A stretch of 64,000 nucleotides of DNA. Source: Microbulbifer sp. YPW1 (lineage in GTDB: Bacteria; Pseudomonadota; Gammaproteobacteria; Pseudomonadales; Cellvibrionaceae). Every line of letters begins with the position of its first letter. The first letter of the stretch is position 1. Made by a program: the position numbers and the translations under genes. The stretch spans positions 2,931,001-2,995,000 of the forward strand of contig NZ_CP055157.1 in NCBI RefSeq assembly GCF_013367775.1. The letters are read 5' to 3'. The notes beneath the pieces were generated by a model. It did not search any database and was not told the origin of the DNA. It saw nothing but the letters and a program-made list of their open reading frames with translations. Positions 47,117 to 58,263 of this stretch are shown here, in pieces.

Positions 47117-48814
47117 ATGAAGCACGATGTAAACGTTTTCAGGCTGATTTTGCCATTAATCCTAACTGCTCTTTTGGTCAACGGTTGCGACCACGCAGAA
47201 GTAGCGGAAATCAAGCCAGGCCACTTTTCGACTGCGCCAGTTGCCCTGTGGCAGGCAGACCTGGGCGACGGCCACTACCAGAACCCCATCCTGTACGCAG
47301 ACTATTCAGACCCGGACGTGGTTGCGGTAGGCGATGACTTTTACATGACCGCCTCCAGCTTCAACGCATCCCCAGGCCTGCCGTTATTGCACTCCACGGA
47401 TCTGGTGAACTGGGAACTGATTGACTATGTGGTGGACAAGAATGTCCCAGCGGAGACCTTTGCTGTGCCCCAGCACGGTAACGGCATCTGGGCACCGAAT
47501 ATCCGCTACCACGATGACAAGCTGTGGATCTTCTTTCCCGATCCGGATCACGGCATCTACATGACCAATACCGCCGATCCCAAGCAGGGTTGGAGCGAGC
47601 CGAAGCTGATTCTGCCGGGCAAGGGCATTATCGACCCCACCCCGCTGTGGGATGACGATGGCCAAGCCTACCTGTTGCACGGTTGGGCAAAGAGCCGTTC
47701 CGGCAAGAACAATATCCTCACGCTGCATAAAATGTCCGCCGATGGCTCCGAGGTGGAAGCGGAAGGCGAGGTTGTGATCAATGGTCATGAGCTGGAAGGT
47801 TACCGCACGCTTGAGGGGCCGAAGTTTTACAAACGCGGAGAGTTCTACTACGTATTTGCGCCCGCCGGCGGGGTACCGGTGGGTTGGCAGTCGGTATTCC
47901 GTTCCAAAAATATTTACGGTCCCTATGAAGACCGTATCGTGATGGAGCAGGGCAATAGCATCACCAACGGCCCGCACCAGGGTTCCTGGATTCACACCCC
48001 GGCGGGGGAAGACTGGTTTATCCACTTCCAGGCGCGCGGTCCCTATGGCCGCATCGTGCACTTGCAGCCAATGGCATGGAAAGACGGCTGGCCGGTAATC
48101 GGTGTGGATGAAGACGACGATGGTGTGGGCAACCCGGTGACCAGTTATCGTAAACCGGAAGTCAGCAAACCGAGTCCGGTAAAAAACCTGCCGTTTGCGG
48201 ACGACTTTGCCGATGACGAGCTGGCTCTGCAGTGGCAGTGGAATGCCAATTACAGTGAAGACTGGTACAGCCTGGACGCGCGCGAAGGTTACCTGCGTCT
48301 GTTCGCACAGCAGAACGTGGACCCGGAAGGCGACAACCTGTGGATGCAGCCATCGCTGCTGCTGCAGAAACTGCCGGCGCCGGAATTTATCGTACAGACC
48401 ACCCTGGAGATTCCCGACACACTCGGCGAAGTGGAAGGTGGCCTACTGATGTTTGGCGAAGACTACGCCTGGATCGGGTTCCGCAACCTGCCCGGCAACG
48501 GCGAAGTGGAAATCGGTGAAGTGAGCTGTCGCGATGCGCGCAAGAAATGCACCGAGCACTTTGAACCGCACACCCGTGTGAAAGCCGGCGAGTTGACACT
48601 ACGGATGACGGTAAGTCAGGGCGGGCAGACGGTACTCAGCTACCAGAAAGAAAATGGCCGCTTCCGCGCACTGGGTGAACTCTTCCAGGCCCGCCGCGGA
48701 CGCTGGGTGGGTGCCAAGATCGGTTTGTTTATCCGCACCGATGACGCTGAGCTGGTGAATGCGGAAAACTATATTGATGTAAAAGAATTCCGCTTTATCC
48801 AGCCGAAGCGCTAA
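47117..48814 (+). CDS. GH43 glycoside hydrolase lipoprotein (beta-xylosidase/arabinofuranosidase type)
   Basis: This 565-residue enzyme has a lipobox at LVNGC24, so it is an anchored lipoprotein. The five-blade GH43 domain (about 52-350) shows the base Asp in YSDPDVV (D65), IDPTPLWDDDG and the acid Glu in LEGPKFYK. Residues of about 355-565 form a beta-sandwich of the GH43_C2/beta-xylosidase C-terminal type (FADDF.DDEL..QWQWN, then VEGGLLMFGEDYAWIGF). It should release xylose or arabinose from hemicellulose or pectin side chains. The PL11 gene next to it (convergent) fits pectin use. Exact specificity unknown. Confidence 0.9.
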   Translation: MKHDVNVFRLILPLILTALLVNGCDHAEVAEIKPGHFSTAPVALWQADLGDGHYQNPILYADYSDPDVVAVGDDFYMTASSFNASPGLPLLHSTDLVNWELIDYVVDKNVPAETFAVPQHGNGIWAPNIRYHDDKLWIFFPDPDHGIYMTNTADPKQGWSEPKLILPGKGIIDPTPLWDDDGQAYLLHGWAKSRSGKNNILTLHKMSADGSEVEAEGEVVINGHELEGYRTLEGPKFYKRGEFYYVFAPAGGVPVGWQSVFRSKNIYGPYEDRIVMEQGNSITNGPHQGSWIHTPAGEDWFIHFQARGPYGRIVHLQPMAWKDGWPVIGVDEDDDGVGNPVTSYRKPEVSKPSPVKNLPFADDFADDELALQWQWNANYSEDWYSLDAREGYLRLFAQQNVDPEGDNLWMQPSLLLQKLPAPEFIVQTTLEIPDTLGEVEGGLLMFGEDYAWIGFRNLPGNGEVEIGEVSCRDARKKCTEHFEPHTRVKAGELTLRMTVSQGGQTVLSYQKENGRFRALGELFQARRGRWVGAKIGLFIRTDDAELVNAENYIDVKEFRFIQPKR

Positions 48815-48829
48815 AATGCCGCGAAACCG

Positions 48830-48856
48830 AAAAGGGCTCCATTACGGAGCCCTTTT
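48830..48856. terminator. Bidirectional terminator between GH43 and PL11 genes
   Basis: AAAAGGGCTCC pairs perfectly with GGAGCCCTTTT around ATTAC. It serves the two convergent genes. Confidence 0.9.
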
Positions 48857-48885
48857 GCGTTGCAATATCGGACTTCCCAGTCGCT

Positions 48886-51573
48886 TCAGGGCGTATAGAT
48901 ATCCGGCCACGGATACGTCAGTACCTCACTGCCGATATAAAAACTCGGGTGCGGCGGCTGGTTGTAACCGCTGTTCTGCCAGGCGATGGCCGCGCGGTAT
49001 TGTGGATCGTGCATCAAGGTAGGTATGCGCAGATCCGTACCGTAGGGGGTAGCATAGATCCGCAGCGCGGAGCTATCACTGGTCGCCCACACCACTTCCT
49101 CTCGCCAGTCACCGAACAGATCGGCGGAAAGGGATGGCGTCGCCTTGGTGCCATTGTTGGAGACAACATTGGAACCGGTCAGCAAGCGCACTGCAGGGTC
49201 GTAGTTGTCGATGCGGGTACCATCCAGTAATTCCCGTTCTCCGTCACCATCCCACCAGATCAGGAAATTGGTGGGACCGGGTTTGGCGGCGACCGCACTA
49301 CCGCTGGCATTGAGTAGACCGCTGACCCGCGAGGACCAGAATTCGCCCCCCGGATTGCCTGCCCATATATTACCGGCCACGGCCCGGCCATTGTCGCCAT
49401 TTGCCGGGGTCTGGAAAATCACCGAGCCGTTCCGGCCGTCGATCAACCGCGACGAGGGCTGGTTGCTGTGCTCCGCGGGCATAAAGATTTCCTGGCCGGG
49501 ACGGCCGGGTACGAAATCGCTCACGTGCAGTGCGTCACCGTGATACATGCGGGTGTTCCACAGCGGCTGGCCGTTGGCACCGATCGCCATGGCACCGAAG
49601 ACAATATCCTGGCGTCCGTCACCGTTCAGATCCGCGATGGATAGGCTGTGAGCGCCTTGTCCCTCGTATTCTCTGCCCGCTTGATTGGAATCGAATATCC
49701 AGCGGGTGGAGAGGTTCTGCCCATCGAAGTCCACTGCCCAGATCACGGTGCGGGTGTAATAACCGCGGGAGAAAATCAGGCTGGGGGTGGCGCCATCGAG
49801 CCAGGCGGTACCGGCCAGGAAACGATCCACGCGGTTGCCGTAGTTATCTCCCCAGCTGCTCACGTTACCGCGCGGGGGCTGGTAATCGACGGTGTCGATG
49901 GCGGCGCCGGTGCGGCCGTCAAAGATGGTGAGAAACTCCGGGCCGGAGAGAATATAACCGGCGGAGTTGCGGTAGTCGGCACTGGCATTGCCAATCACAT
50001 TACCTGTGCCATCCACGGTACCGTCAGCGGTTTTCATCGCCACTTCCGCGCGGCCGTCGCCATCGTAGTCGTAGGCCTGGAACTGGGTGTAGTGGGCGCC
50101 CGCGCGAATGTTGCGCCCCAGATTGATACGCCACAGGCGTTCGCCATTGAGACGATAGGCATCCATGTAGACGTTGCCGGTAAAACCACTCTGGGAATTA
50201 TCGCGTGAGTTACTGGGGTCCCATTTTACAATCAGTTCATACTGGCCATCACCGGTAAGGTCGGCTGCGCTGGCATCGTTGGCGGAATAGGTGTAGCCGG
50301 GCCCGCCCGCCGGGCGCTGGATCGGTACGTCAAAAAAGCCGTTCCCGTCGAACACGAGTTCTGCGGGTGCCGGCGCACCCTCGCTGCCATTGGTCACTGC
50401 ACGTACTGAATAGGCGGCACCGGCAGACCCGTTCCGGTCCAGATAGTTGCTCGCGCCTGTAATCAGTTGGCTATTGATTTTTTGACCATCGCGGTAAAGG
50501 TTGAAGGCGACATCCGGGTCGTCGGTGCCAAGAATGCGCCAGCTCACCAGGTTTCCATTGCCGGTGGGCACGACGGTCAAGCCGCGTGTCAAATGTTCCA
50601 TCTGATAGTTGCCACCACCGGTGGAAGTACAGGCACCGGCAGATGGTCCGTCGCCAGTTGCCGTGAGGGCGTCGATATTTGCCAGGCCGTCGCTGCCCGA
50701 GGCAACCAGTTCTATGGTGTTTTCCCCAGCGGTCAGCGCGACCACGACGCTAGCCTGGCTCCAGCTGGTCCAGCCGCCGGTGGAGGGAAAATCCACGCTG
50801 GCCAGGTCGGCACCGTTGACGCGCACACTGGCGGGCCGGTTTGCACTGCCGCCGTTGGCAAAGCGCCAGTCCAGCAGGTAATCGCTGGCAGATGCCGCAT
50901 TCAGGCTCCAGCGAATGCGCGTTCCGCTCAGGTTGTGGGTATTGGCGAAGCCACCGCCGGTGAATCCGGCATTATTGCTATCGATACTACCGTCGACACC
51001 ACAGAATCCGGTAGCGTTTTCCTGCAGGGTAATCGCGTTTCCACCACCGGACGAACCGCCGCTGCCCGAAGAGCCGGAACCACCACTGGAGGAAGAGCTT
51101 GAAGACGAACTTGAAGAGCCACCGCCGGACGAGCTGCTCGACGAACCGCCACCGTTACACACTGTGCCATTAAGGGTGAAAACGGCTGGGATCTGCGCCG
51201 GGGGCACGGCGTCGGTCAGCTGGATACCAAAGTTGTGGGTGGCGCCGGGGGCGATGGTGCCATTCCAATGGCTGGCGGCATTGGAGGCACGGATACGGGT
51301 GCCACTTTGCACAATATTCGCATTCCAGCCGCCGCTGTGGCTTTCACCACTGCCGACATCCCACTCCAGGGTCCAGCCGGCAATGGGCGCATTGCCGGTA
51401 TTGGTGATGCCCACGTCGGCCTGATAAGCGCCGTTCCAGTCGCTGATGGGATAGTCCACGTCACAGGAAATGGATTCCTGTGACTGCGCCAGCGAAGGCA
51501 AAAGCCCAATACTGGCTGCGGCCGCGACCCAGAGCCGGGCGGGGAACAAAAGGGGTTTTTTGTTCATCGTCAT
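48886..51573 (-). CDS. Secreted rhamnogalacturonan lyase (PL11) with CBM2 and CBM6/35-like modules
   Basis: This 895-residue enzyme cleaves the rhamnogalacturonan I backbone of pectin. A signal peptide (to about residue 32) is followed by an N-terminal CBM2 (about 34-138, Trp-rich with Cys at both ends), a Ser/Gly linker and a galactose-binding-like CBM6/35 module (about 180-305). The PL11 propeller (about 320-895) has the calcium-binding repeats ADLTGDGQYELIVKWDPSNS, YDYDGDGRAEVAMKTADG and ADLNGDGRQDIV. AAIAWQNSGYNQPPHPSFYIG is the typical end. ATG 51573 has a GAGAGA site. CBM2 on a pectin lyase would hold it near cellulose in plant walls. Confidence 0.93.
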   Translation of the reverse strand: MTMNKKPLLFPARLWVAAAASIGLLPSLAQSQESISCDVDYPISDWNGAYQADVGITNTGNAPIAGWTLEWDVGSGESHSGGWNANIVQSGTRIRASNAASHWNGTIAPGATHNFGIQLTDAVPPAQIPAVFTLNGTVCNGGGSSSSSSGGGSSSSSSSSSSSGGSGSSGSGGSSGGGNAITLQENATGFCGVDGSIDSNNAGFTGGGFANTHNLSGTRIRWSLNAASASDYLLDWRFANGGSANRPASVRVNGADLASVDFPSTGGWTSWSQASVVVALTAGENTIELVASGSDGLANIDALTATGDGPSAGACTSTGGGNYQMEHLTRGLTVVPTGNGNLVSWRILGTDDPDVAFNLYRDGQKINSQLITGASNYLDRNGSAGAAYSVRAVTNGSEGAPAPAELVFDGNGFFDVPIQRPAGGPGYTYSANDASAADLTGDGQYELIVKWDPSNSRDNSQSGFTGNVYMDAYRLNGERLWRINLGRNIRAGAHYTQFQAYDYDGDGRAEVAMKTADGTVDGTGNVIGNASADYRNSAGYILSGPEFLTIFDGRTGAAIDTVDYQPPRGNVSSWGDNYGNRVDRFLAGTAWLDGATPSLIFSRGYYTRTVIWAVDFDGQNLSTRWIFDSNQAGREYEGQGAHSLSIADLNGDGRQDIVFGAMAIGANGQPLWNTRMYHGDALHVSDFVPGRPGQEIFMPAEHSNQPSSRLIDGRNGSVIFQTPANGDNGRAVAGNIWAGNPGGEFWSSRVSGLLNASGSAVAAKPGPTNFLIWWDGDGERELLDGTRIDNYDPAVRLLTGSNVVSNNGTKATPSLSADLFGDWREEVVWATSDSSALRIYATPYGTDLRIPTLMHDPQYRAAIAWQNSGYNQPPHPSFYIGSEVLTYPWPDIYTP

Positions 51574-51821
51574 TGTCTCTCTTGTTGCGTAAGTTTTTAT
51601 TTTTATCGGGGTACTTGGCGCTTGTTATTAGTGAGTAGTTTAATTTTCCGGAATGTGCGCCTGATCCGGAGCCATTTGAGTTCCTCCTTTGGCCAGCAAA
51701 TGAACGCAGCCGGCGTTTTTACAGCCGCGGGCTGAATCACCGGTTGATCAAAAATGAGATCACAGGAAAATTTAAAAACTATTCACTGTGACCCCGGTTT
51801 ATGTCGGATGGGTTGTTTATT

Positions 51822-53723
51822 TCAGTCGCCGCTGCAGGTGGGCAGACTGAAGTTGCCGTTGTGCACGCCCTGGAAACCGAACGTCGCTGATACTCCCGGT
51901 TGCAGGCTGCCATTCCACTCCAGATTACTCACGGTGATCGTCTGTTCGTCGTCACTGGCCTGGAAAACGCCGCCCCAGCCGCTGTCAAACTGGGTGCCCG
52001 GTGCAAAGCGGAGCGCTGCCGACCAGCCGCTCAACGGCGTATTGCCACCATTGGTTACGGTGACTGTGTTAATGACAAACCCGTCTGCCCACACATCGGC
52101 GGTACCCAGTTCACAGATGACGTCCGTTTCGGGCTCTGGTTCCGGTTCGGGGGTGGTTTCACTGACGACTTCAATGTACAGGCTGTCACTGGCGGGCAGT
52201 TCGATACCACCATTGTCTATCGCAACCAGCTGCAGCTGGTATGTGCCGATTTCTGCGGGCGCTGTGACCGTGGTAGGGCTGCTATTGGCGGTAGCGACCA
52301 GGCCACCATCCAGGTAAATGTTGGCGCCGCTGCTCTTGCGCAGGTTGAATGCAATGGATACGGGTTCTTCAGGCAGGAACTGGCTGCCATCAGTCGGCGA
52401 GACGACATTCAGCTTCGGTGTTTCTGTGCCGTAATATTCGCTGACGCTAATACCGGTGGCGCTACTGCCCAGTGCTACTTCGTGATCCAGCCCTACGAAC
52501 TTGCCGTCGGTGTTTTTCCACAGCGCACTTTCCAGTAGCGCGTATTTTTCTTCGTCCCAGGTCTTCCAATCGTATCCCCACAGGCCCCCGGTATCGCCGG
52601 AGTTGGGATTCAGGCACCAGAAGGTGTGATGCAGCTTGTGCTCGACAATCAAATCGCGGGCATACCCCATCCATTTTTCGTTCTGGCCGCCATCCATATG
52701 GCCACCCCACTCACCGAACAGCAGCGGTGAAATACCCTGTTCGTACAGGTAGAACCAGTTGTCCCGCCAGGCGTCATTGATCAGGGATTCATAGGTGAAG
52801 TCCGGCTCGAACCAGGGCTGCTGGTAGACGGAAGGGCCGTAAATATGTGGTGAGTAAACCAGCTGGTCCTGATTGGGCCCGAGATCGATGGGGTGATCGA
52901 CCACACCGCGCAGATTGCCGCCCCACCAGTAGTTGTGGAAGTCCTTGCTGGAATTGCTGTTCCAGGTCACGCCGTCTTTGGGATAGGACTCGATGCCCTC
53001 GCACAGCACCAGCAGATTGGGATTGATGGCCAGTACCCGTTTTGACGCCGTTTCACAGGCGTGTTTCCAGTTGGTCTCGTCGGTGGAGCTGTCCCATTTG
53101 GCGAATGGCGAATCCGCCCAGGGTTTGCCGTGGGGTTCGTTCTCGATATCGAAGGCGAGTATGGTGTCGTCGTTTTTGTAGCGTTCCGCCATCCATTCCC
53201 AGGTCTGGTAAAAAATCTTGGTAGTAAATACGTCGTCGTACCACATGGGGGCAAAGTGACCGGAGTTGTCCGCCTTTGCACTGTGTACATCAATCAGGAT
53301 TTTGACCCCGTACTTTTTCGCCTGGACGACCACCGCATCAAAGATTTCCAGAGACGTTTTGCCTTCCAGCTCCGGGTTTACATAATCGTTGATACTGGGT
53401 ACCGCGGCGAGGCCGCTCTGCCACTCGTAAATCAGTTCGGTAGAGATGGGGATCCGCAGAATATTGATTCCGCGGCCGGCCAGGTCCGCCATGGCTTCTT
53501 CGAGATTTACCGCCCACAGGCCGTGAAATACCCGCTCGCTGGTATTGAAGCCAAACCAGTTGGCACCGGTGAGCCACACCGGGTTGCCCTGTTGATCCAC
53601 AATCTGATTGCCTTGCACATGCAACCAGTCGTCATCGGGTTGTGCCTGGACTTGGGCATGCGTATTCATGTTTATGGCAAGCGTCAGTGCGCTGGTAAGC
53701 GCAAGCAGGTTTAGTTTATTCAT
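51822..53723 (-). CDS. Secreted GH5 endoglucanase with C-terminal CBM2
   Basis: This 633-residue cellulase has a signal peptide (about 1-23) and a GH5 barrel (about 30-365) resembling subfamily 1 (GANWFGFNT, then [14 protein letters not shown]). The acid/base Glu196 is in DIENEPHG, and the nucleophile Glu338 in LLFGEWGG. An Ig-like domain (about 410-505), a Pro/Glu hinge (EPEPEPE) and a C-terminal CBM2 ending in two close Cys-bounded strands follow. ATG 53723 is chosen for the signal peptide and GAGGAA site; the longer open frame would overlap the upstream GH9 gene. It is the second gene of a GH9-GH5 pair. Confidence 0.95.
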   Translation of the reverse strand: MNKLNLLALTSALTLAINMNTHAQVQAQPDDDWLHVQGNQIVDQQGNPVWLTGANWFGFNTSERVFHGLWAVNLEEAMADLAGRGINILRIPISTELIYEWQSGLAAVPSINDYVNPELEGKTSLEIFDAVVVQAKKYGVKILIDVHSAKADNSGHFAPMWYDDVFTTKIFYQTWEWMAERYKNDDTILAFDIENEPHGKPWADSPFAKWDSSTDETNWKHACETASKRVLAINPNLLVLCEGIESYPKDGVTWNSNSSKDFHNYWWGGNLRGVVDHPIDLGPNQDQLVYSPHIYGPSVYQQPWFEPDFTYESLINDAWRDNWFYLYEQGISPLLFGEWGGHMDGGQNEKWMGYARDLIVEHKLHHTFWCLNPNSGDTGGLWGYDWKTWDEEKYALLESALWKNTDGKFVGLDHEVALGSSATGISVSEYYGTETPKLNVVSPTDGSQFLPEEPVSIAFNLRKSSGANIYLDGGLVATANSSPTTVTAPAEIGTYQLQLVAIDNGGIELPASDSLYIEVVSETTPEPEPEPETDVICELGTADVWADGFVINTVTVTNGGNTPLSGWSAALRFAPGTQFDSGWGGVFQASDDEQTITVSNLEWNGSLQPGVSATFGFQGVHNGNFSLPTCSGD

Positions 53724-53766
53724 GGGTTCCTCATTATTCTTATCCGGTTTTTTACTGCTTGAAGAG

Positions 53767-53792
53767 AAGTCCCCGGCGGAAGCCGGGGACTT
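53767..53792 (-). terminator. GC hairpin between GH9 and GH5 genes
   Basis: AAGTCCCCGGC pairs with GCCGGGGACTT around a four-base loop. The following T/C stretch on the minus strand is weak, so partial read-through into GH5 is likely. Confidence 0.6.
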
Positions 53793-53811
53793 GTTCAGGA
53801 GGGAGGTATGA

Positions 53812-56637
53812 TCAATCAGCACTGCAGGTCGGCAGGCTGAAGTTGCCGTTGTGGCCGCCCTGGAATCCAAGCACGGTGGAGCCACCGGGCTGCAGACTGC
53901 CATTCCAGGCCGCGTTGGAAACGGTTACCACCCGGCCGTCTGCCGAGAGGCTGAACTCACCGCTCCAGCCGTTTACCAGGGTGATGGGCTCGGCAAAGGT
54001 GAGCTGGATTTCCCACGCCTGGATTGCCTCGCTGCCGTCGTTGGTTACGGTGATATTGTTCAGCACGAAGCCGTTGTTCCAGGTGTCTGCACTCAGCGCT
54101 TCACAGCTGACGCCGTCACCGCCGCCAGTAGACTCCGCTTCCACGGTAATCGTCACACTGTCGCTGGCAGTGAGTTCTTCCCCGTCGTCAACGGCGCGCA
54201 CTTCGATCTGATGGTCACCGAGGCTCGGCGCCGGGATGACCAGATCGGTTGCGCCGCTGGCGCTGGATGTCAGCACGCCGTCGAAGTAGAGGTTCACACC
54301 GTCTGCGTACTGCAGTGTGTACTGCACGGTGATGTCTTCCCCTTCATCAAAGGTGCTGCCGCCGGCGGGGGCGGTGATGCTGACAGCGGGTATTGGCGGG
54401 GATTCCACATCGATGGTGACGGTGGCTGCCGGGGATACCGCACCGGCGTTGTCGGTGACGGTGTAGGTAAAACTGTCGGCGCCGAAGAAGCCTGCATCGG
54501 GGGTATACAGCAGCTCCGCACCGCTACCGCTCAGGCTGCCGTTGGCGGGACCGGTTGCCACGGTGTAGGCCGTGATACTGCCATCGCTGTCGCTGCCGGA
54601 CAGGGTCACCATTACCTGGGATTCGAACCCGGTCTGTACGTTCACGTCGCTCGCGCTGGGCGCACAGTTGATACCGGAGTCGCCGCCGCAGCCCTCACCG
54701 GGTTCCTGGCCCCAGATCAGTTCGCCGTCGTCGTACAGTGCGATCAGCGGTGCCTCTTCGCGGCTGCTGCCGTAATTATCCCAGGAGGGGTCGTTGCTTG
54801 GATCCCAGGGCAGACCTTCCGGTACCGCAATTCGGAACTGGGTTTCCTTCTTGCTCGCGGACTGGCCGCCGGGATAGATATCCACACCGGCAAATGACAC
54901 TTCCACATAGAAAATGTTGTCCGCGGGATCGCCCCAGGGATGGGGGCCGGTGAAGCCGCTGGCCTGACTGTAGGCACTGGCGAGTTGCAGGTCGCTGGCG
55001 GAGTAGCCCGCGTCGACCAGTTCGGAAATGTCGATCCAGTAGCGCAGGCTCAGGTTGTCGGTGAGACGTGCCGGCCAGGCGCTGCGGTTGTGTGGGCGCG
55101 CGCTGATTTCTGTGTGGCGGGGGCCAGTGGAATTCAGTTTGGCATCCACGAAGAATTCCGTATCGCGGGTTTCCGGTGCCGGGAAACTGTCCTCTGGAAT
55201 CGGGTTGCCACCGAAGTCCAGCCACAGGCGCGCCAGGGCACCGGTAAAGCCGGCGTTGTAGTCCGTGGCCACTTCGTTCAGTACGTAATCACCGCGGTCA
55301 TTCTCGAAGCCATCACTGGGATCCGGGCCGCCCACGAGGGCGCCGACCAGGGTGTGGCGGTTGTCGATCGGATCCGCCAGGCTGTCGTTCCAGGAACCGT
55401 GCGCGGTGCGGTGATGGGGCGAGGTGGGATACACAGAGCCGTAACCGATCTGGTAGCTCATGTTCATCGGGTTGTCGCCGAGCAGATATTCCATCTGGCC
55501 CGCGGCAAAATCGTAATACGTCTGCGCCTTCGGGTTACCCGGGTCTACCTGATTGAGGTAGTCCGCATACACCAGCGCGATAAACGAGGTATTGGAGGTG
55601 TAGCGCGCTGCCCCCCACTGATCCAGATGCGCGAGGCCACCGGGGGTGTAGCGCACACGATTGCCCTCGTAGCCGGTGGTCCAGAAGTCCAGCCAGCGTT
55701 CGGCATCGGCCCGGTACTGGGGGTTGTCGGTAAGCTGCGACATCAGCACGTAACTGCCGTAGCTCTTGTCATCCCAGGCGTGGGTCCATTTGTAGGAGCG
55801 GGTTGTGGATTGCGGTTCGGTGGACAGGTTGGCGTAATAGCTGTTGGCCTTGTCCAGGTAGGACTGTTCGCCGGTGGCGCGATACAGCCAGGCCGCCCCC
55901 CAGACCAGCTCGTCGTTATAGCCACTCCAGGAGTTGTAGAAGCTGGTGGCGTCGGTAATACACTCGCTGTAGGCGCCGCGATAATTGTCCGCAAAACTGT
56001 ACAGTTGCTCTGCGTGCTGCAGCAGGTTGGCCGCATAGCCGGCGTCGGTGGACTCGAACACCATGGAGATCGCGGCCAGTGCCGCGGCAGTCTCCCCGGC
56101 CAGGTCCGAGCCCGGGCAGCTGGCATCCACCTTGTAGGAGGGGCGGGCCATCGGCATTACTTCTGCAGAACCCCACCAGGCGTGGTCTGCACTGCCGTTG
56201 CCTACCTGGCCCCACAGTTCATCGGGCGCGGTGTGGGCTTTGACAAAGTAGTCTGCGACAAAGCGCAGGTTATTCAGCATGTGTGGCAGCTGACCGGTCT
56301 GCGCGTAGGCCTCGCGATTCTCCACGACGCCCCAGGCCAGCACGGTGGCGCTGGCGGCCATGGGGAAGCCGAATTTCACGTGGTCACCGGCGTCGTACCA
56401 GCCACCGGTCAGGTCTACATTCTGGTCAGCGCCATCCTGCATTCCGGAGTCACCGCGCCATTCATTGCGGTTCCAGCTGGGAATCGGGCCTGACTGCTGG
56501 GCCTCGTAGAAATAAATGGATTTCTGTAGCGCCTCGCCGTAGTTGGCGGCGAGGGCACCGGAAGAAAACAGTGCGGAACCGGCCAGGGTCGCGGCGATGG
56601 CGGCACTGAGCGGTTTGCTGGCTCTGATCAATCGCAT
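53812..56637 (-). CDS. Secreted GH9 endoglucanase with CBM3c-like, Ig-like and CBM2 modules
   Basis: This 941-residue cellulase has a signal peptide ending GALA30. The GH9 alpha-barrel (about 31-465) has catalytic Asp in GGWYDAGDH (D82, D85), [11 protein letters not shown], and the acid region [19 protein letters not shown]3c-like module (about 480-625) is fused as in processive GH9 enzymes. Two Ig-like domains (about 645-735 and 738-835) and a C-terminal CBM2 follow. The gene has its own upstream region with a GAAGGA site and lies before the GH5 gene. Together they supply processive and random cellulose cleavage. Confidence 0.95.
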   Translation of the reverse strand: MRLIRASKPLSAAIAATLAGSALFSSGALAANYGEALQKSIYFYEAQQSGPIPSWNRNEWRGDSGMQDGADQNVDLTGGWYDAGDHVKFGFPMAASATVLAWGVVENREAYAQTGQLPHMLNNLRFVADYFVKAHTAPDELWGQVGNGSADHAWWGSAEVMPMARPSYKVDASCPGSDLAGETAAALAAISMVFESTDAGYAANLLQHAEQLYSFADNYRGAYSECITDATSFYNSWSGYNDELVWGAAWLYRATGEQSYLDKANSYYANLSTEPQSTTRSYKWTHAWDDKSYGSYVLMSQLTDNPQYRADAERWLDFWTTGYEGNRVRYTPGGLAHLDQWGAARYTSNTSFIALVYADYLNQVDPGNPKAQTYYDFAAGQMEYLLGDNPMNMSYQIGYGSVYPTSPHHRTAHGSWNDSLADPIDNRHTLVGALVGGPDPSDGFENDRGDYVLNEVATDYNAGFTGALARLWLDFGGNPIPEDSFPAPETRDTEFFVDAKLNSTGPRHTEISARPHNRSAWPARLTDNLSLRYWIDISELVDAGYSASDLQLASAYSQASGFTGPHPWGDPADNIFYVEVSFAGVDIYPGGQSASKKETQFRIAVPEGLPWDPSNDPSWDNYGSSREEAPLIALYDDGELIWGQEPGEGCGGDSGINCAPSASDVNVQTGFESQVMVTLSGSDSDGSITAYTVATGPANGSLSGSGAELLYTPDAGFFGADSFTYTVTDNAGAVSPAATVTIDVESPPIPAVSITAPAGGSTFDEGEDITVQYTLQYADGVNLYFDGVLTSSASGATDLVIPAPSLGDHQIEVRAVDDGEELTASDSVTITVEAESTGGGDGVSCEALSADTWNNGFVLNNITVTNDGSEAIQAWEIQLTFAEPITLVNGWSGEFSLSADGRVVTVSNAAWNGSLQPGGSTVLGFQGGHNGNFSLPTCSAD

Positions 56638-56783
56638 GGTAAAAAATCCTTCTTGTAAATTATTGTTTTCGGGCAGGTGGATTGCCCGGCGAGCCTTTGC
56701 ACTCGCACAAGAAGGACGTATTGCGATTTACTTCGGGAAAGCTTTCTCCGCCAGCTTTTACATTTTGTGATGGATTACGAGTT

Positions 56784-58055
56784 TCAGAGTGCGGAGAGCG
56801 TTTCGTTCATGGCACTTGTCAGCTGTGTCAGATCTGATGCAGAAATCATATACGGCGGCATGGTGTACACCAGTTTGCCGAAGGGGCGCAGCCACACACC
56901 GCGTTCGATCAGGCTTTCCTGAAGCGTGCGGTTATCCACAGGCTGTTTCATCTCCACGACACCAATGGCGCCCAGCACCCGCACATCGGCAACCCCGTTG
57001 GCGTTCTTGAGGGGCGCCAGTTCTTCCTGCAGTTGCGCTTCAATACCTTGCACCTGCTGTTGCCAGTCGCGTTTCAGCAGCAGGTCGATACTGGCATTGG
57101 CAACGGCGCAGGCCATGGGGTTACCCATAAAGGTCGGGCCGTGCATGAATACGCCGGCTTCGCCATTGCAGATTCCATTGGCGACTTTGTCAGTACACAA
57201 GGTGGCCGCCATGGTCATGGTGCCGCCGGTGAGTGCTTTGCCGAGGGTGAGGATGTCCGGGCTGATGCCTGCGTGCTCACAGGCAAACATTTTGCCGCTG
57301 CGACCGAAGCCGGTGGCGATTTCGTCGGCGATCAGCAGCAGGTCGAATTCGTCACACAGTGCACGCACCTTGCGCAAGTATTCCGGGGAGTAGAAACGCA
57401 TACCGCCGGCACCCTGGACGATGGGTTCCAGAATGACCGCCGCCAGTTGCTGGTGATTCTGCTCAACCATTTTCTGCAGTTCGGCGATGTCTTCGTCAGT
57501 GCAGGGTTCGTCGAACCTGGGTTGCGGGGCGGGCGCGAACAGGTGCTGGGTGAGCTGGCTGGCAAACAGGTGGTGCATGCCGTTGACGGGGTCGCAGGTG
57601 GCCATGGCACCGAAGGTGTCGCCGTGGTAGCCGTTGCGCAGCGCGAGCAGTCGGTTTTTTTCCGGTTTTCCCTGGGACTGCCAGTATTGCAGGGCCATTT
57701 TGATGGCGACTTCGACGGAGACGGAGCCGGAGTCGGCGAGGAAGACTTTCTGCAGCGGTTCCGGGGTCAGGGCGACGAGCTTTTTGCTGAGTTCGATGGC
57801 GGGCTCGTGGGTAAGTCCGCCGAACATGACGTGGCTCATTTTTTCCATCTGTGCCTGCATGGCGGCATTCAGTTCGGGGACGTTGTAGCCGTGCAGGGTG
57901 CTCCACCAGGAGCTCATGCCGTCGATCAACCCGCGGCCGTCTTCCAGATAAATTCTTACCCCTTCGGCGCGTGCGATGGGGTAGACCGGAGGGGGATTGA
58001 TCAGGGAGGAGTAGGGGTGCCAGATGTGGTTTTTATCGAACTCTAGATCCATCAT
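56784..58055 (-). CDS. bioA: Adenosylmethionine-8-amino-7-oxononanoate aminotransferase
   Basis: This 423-residue PLP enzyme makes 7,8-diaminononanoate in biotin synthesis. [31 protein letters not shown] and [18 protein letters not shown] are BioA signatures. The PLP Lys lies in [13 protein letters not shown]. The start is ATG 58055 ([15 protein letters not shown]), in line with E. coli BioA (429); the upstream frame enters a large palindrome. No other bio genes are in the window. Confidence 0.95.
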   Translation of the reverse strand: MMDLEFDKNHIWHPYSSLINPPPVYPIARAEGVRIYLEDGRGLIDGMSSWWSTLHGYNVPELNAAMQAQMEKMSHVMFGGLTHEPAIELSKKLVALTPEPLQKVFLADSGSVSVEVAIKMALQYWQSQGKPEKNRLLALRNGYHGDTFGAMATCDPVNGMHHLFASQLTQHLFAPAPQPRFDEPCTDEDIAELQKMVEQNHQQLAAVILEPIVQGAGGMRFYSPEYLRKVRALCDEFDLLLIADEIATGFGRSGKMFACEHAGISPDILTLGKALTGGTMTMAATLCTDKVANGICNGEAGVFMHGPTFMGNPMACAVANASIDLLLKRDWQQQVQGIEAQLQEELAPLKNANGVADVRVLGAIGVVEMKQPVDNRTLQESLIERGVWLRPFGKLVYTMPPYMISASDLTQLTSAMNETLSAL

Positions 58056-58090
58056 GGTTTGGTGGAATTCTTCTTTAGCAGGTGGGTGGC

Positions 58091-58202
58091 GGGGAAGCAC
58101 CGGGGAGCTGTTTTCGGAACCGCTGTGAATACATCCATGTACGCTGCGTCGGCGACGTCCCTGTCGCCGACGCTTCCGAAAACAGCTCCCCGGTACTTCC
58201 CC
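58091..58202. repeat. Nested palindrome 1 (REP-like), upstream of bioA
   Basis: Outer arms of 29 bases (58091-58119 and 58174-58202) match at 28 positions when one is reversed and complemented. Between them are two hairpins: TACATCCATGTA (58130-58141) and an 11-base-arm hairpin around GTCCCT (58146-58173). The same architecture occurs at 62365-62460. Confidence 0.85.
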
Positions 58203-58263
58203 TTCAATTCAAGTAGTTGTACTTCGTTAGCCTTGTGTTATTCCAGCAATATCACTTCGGGAA

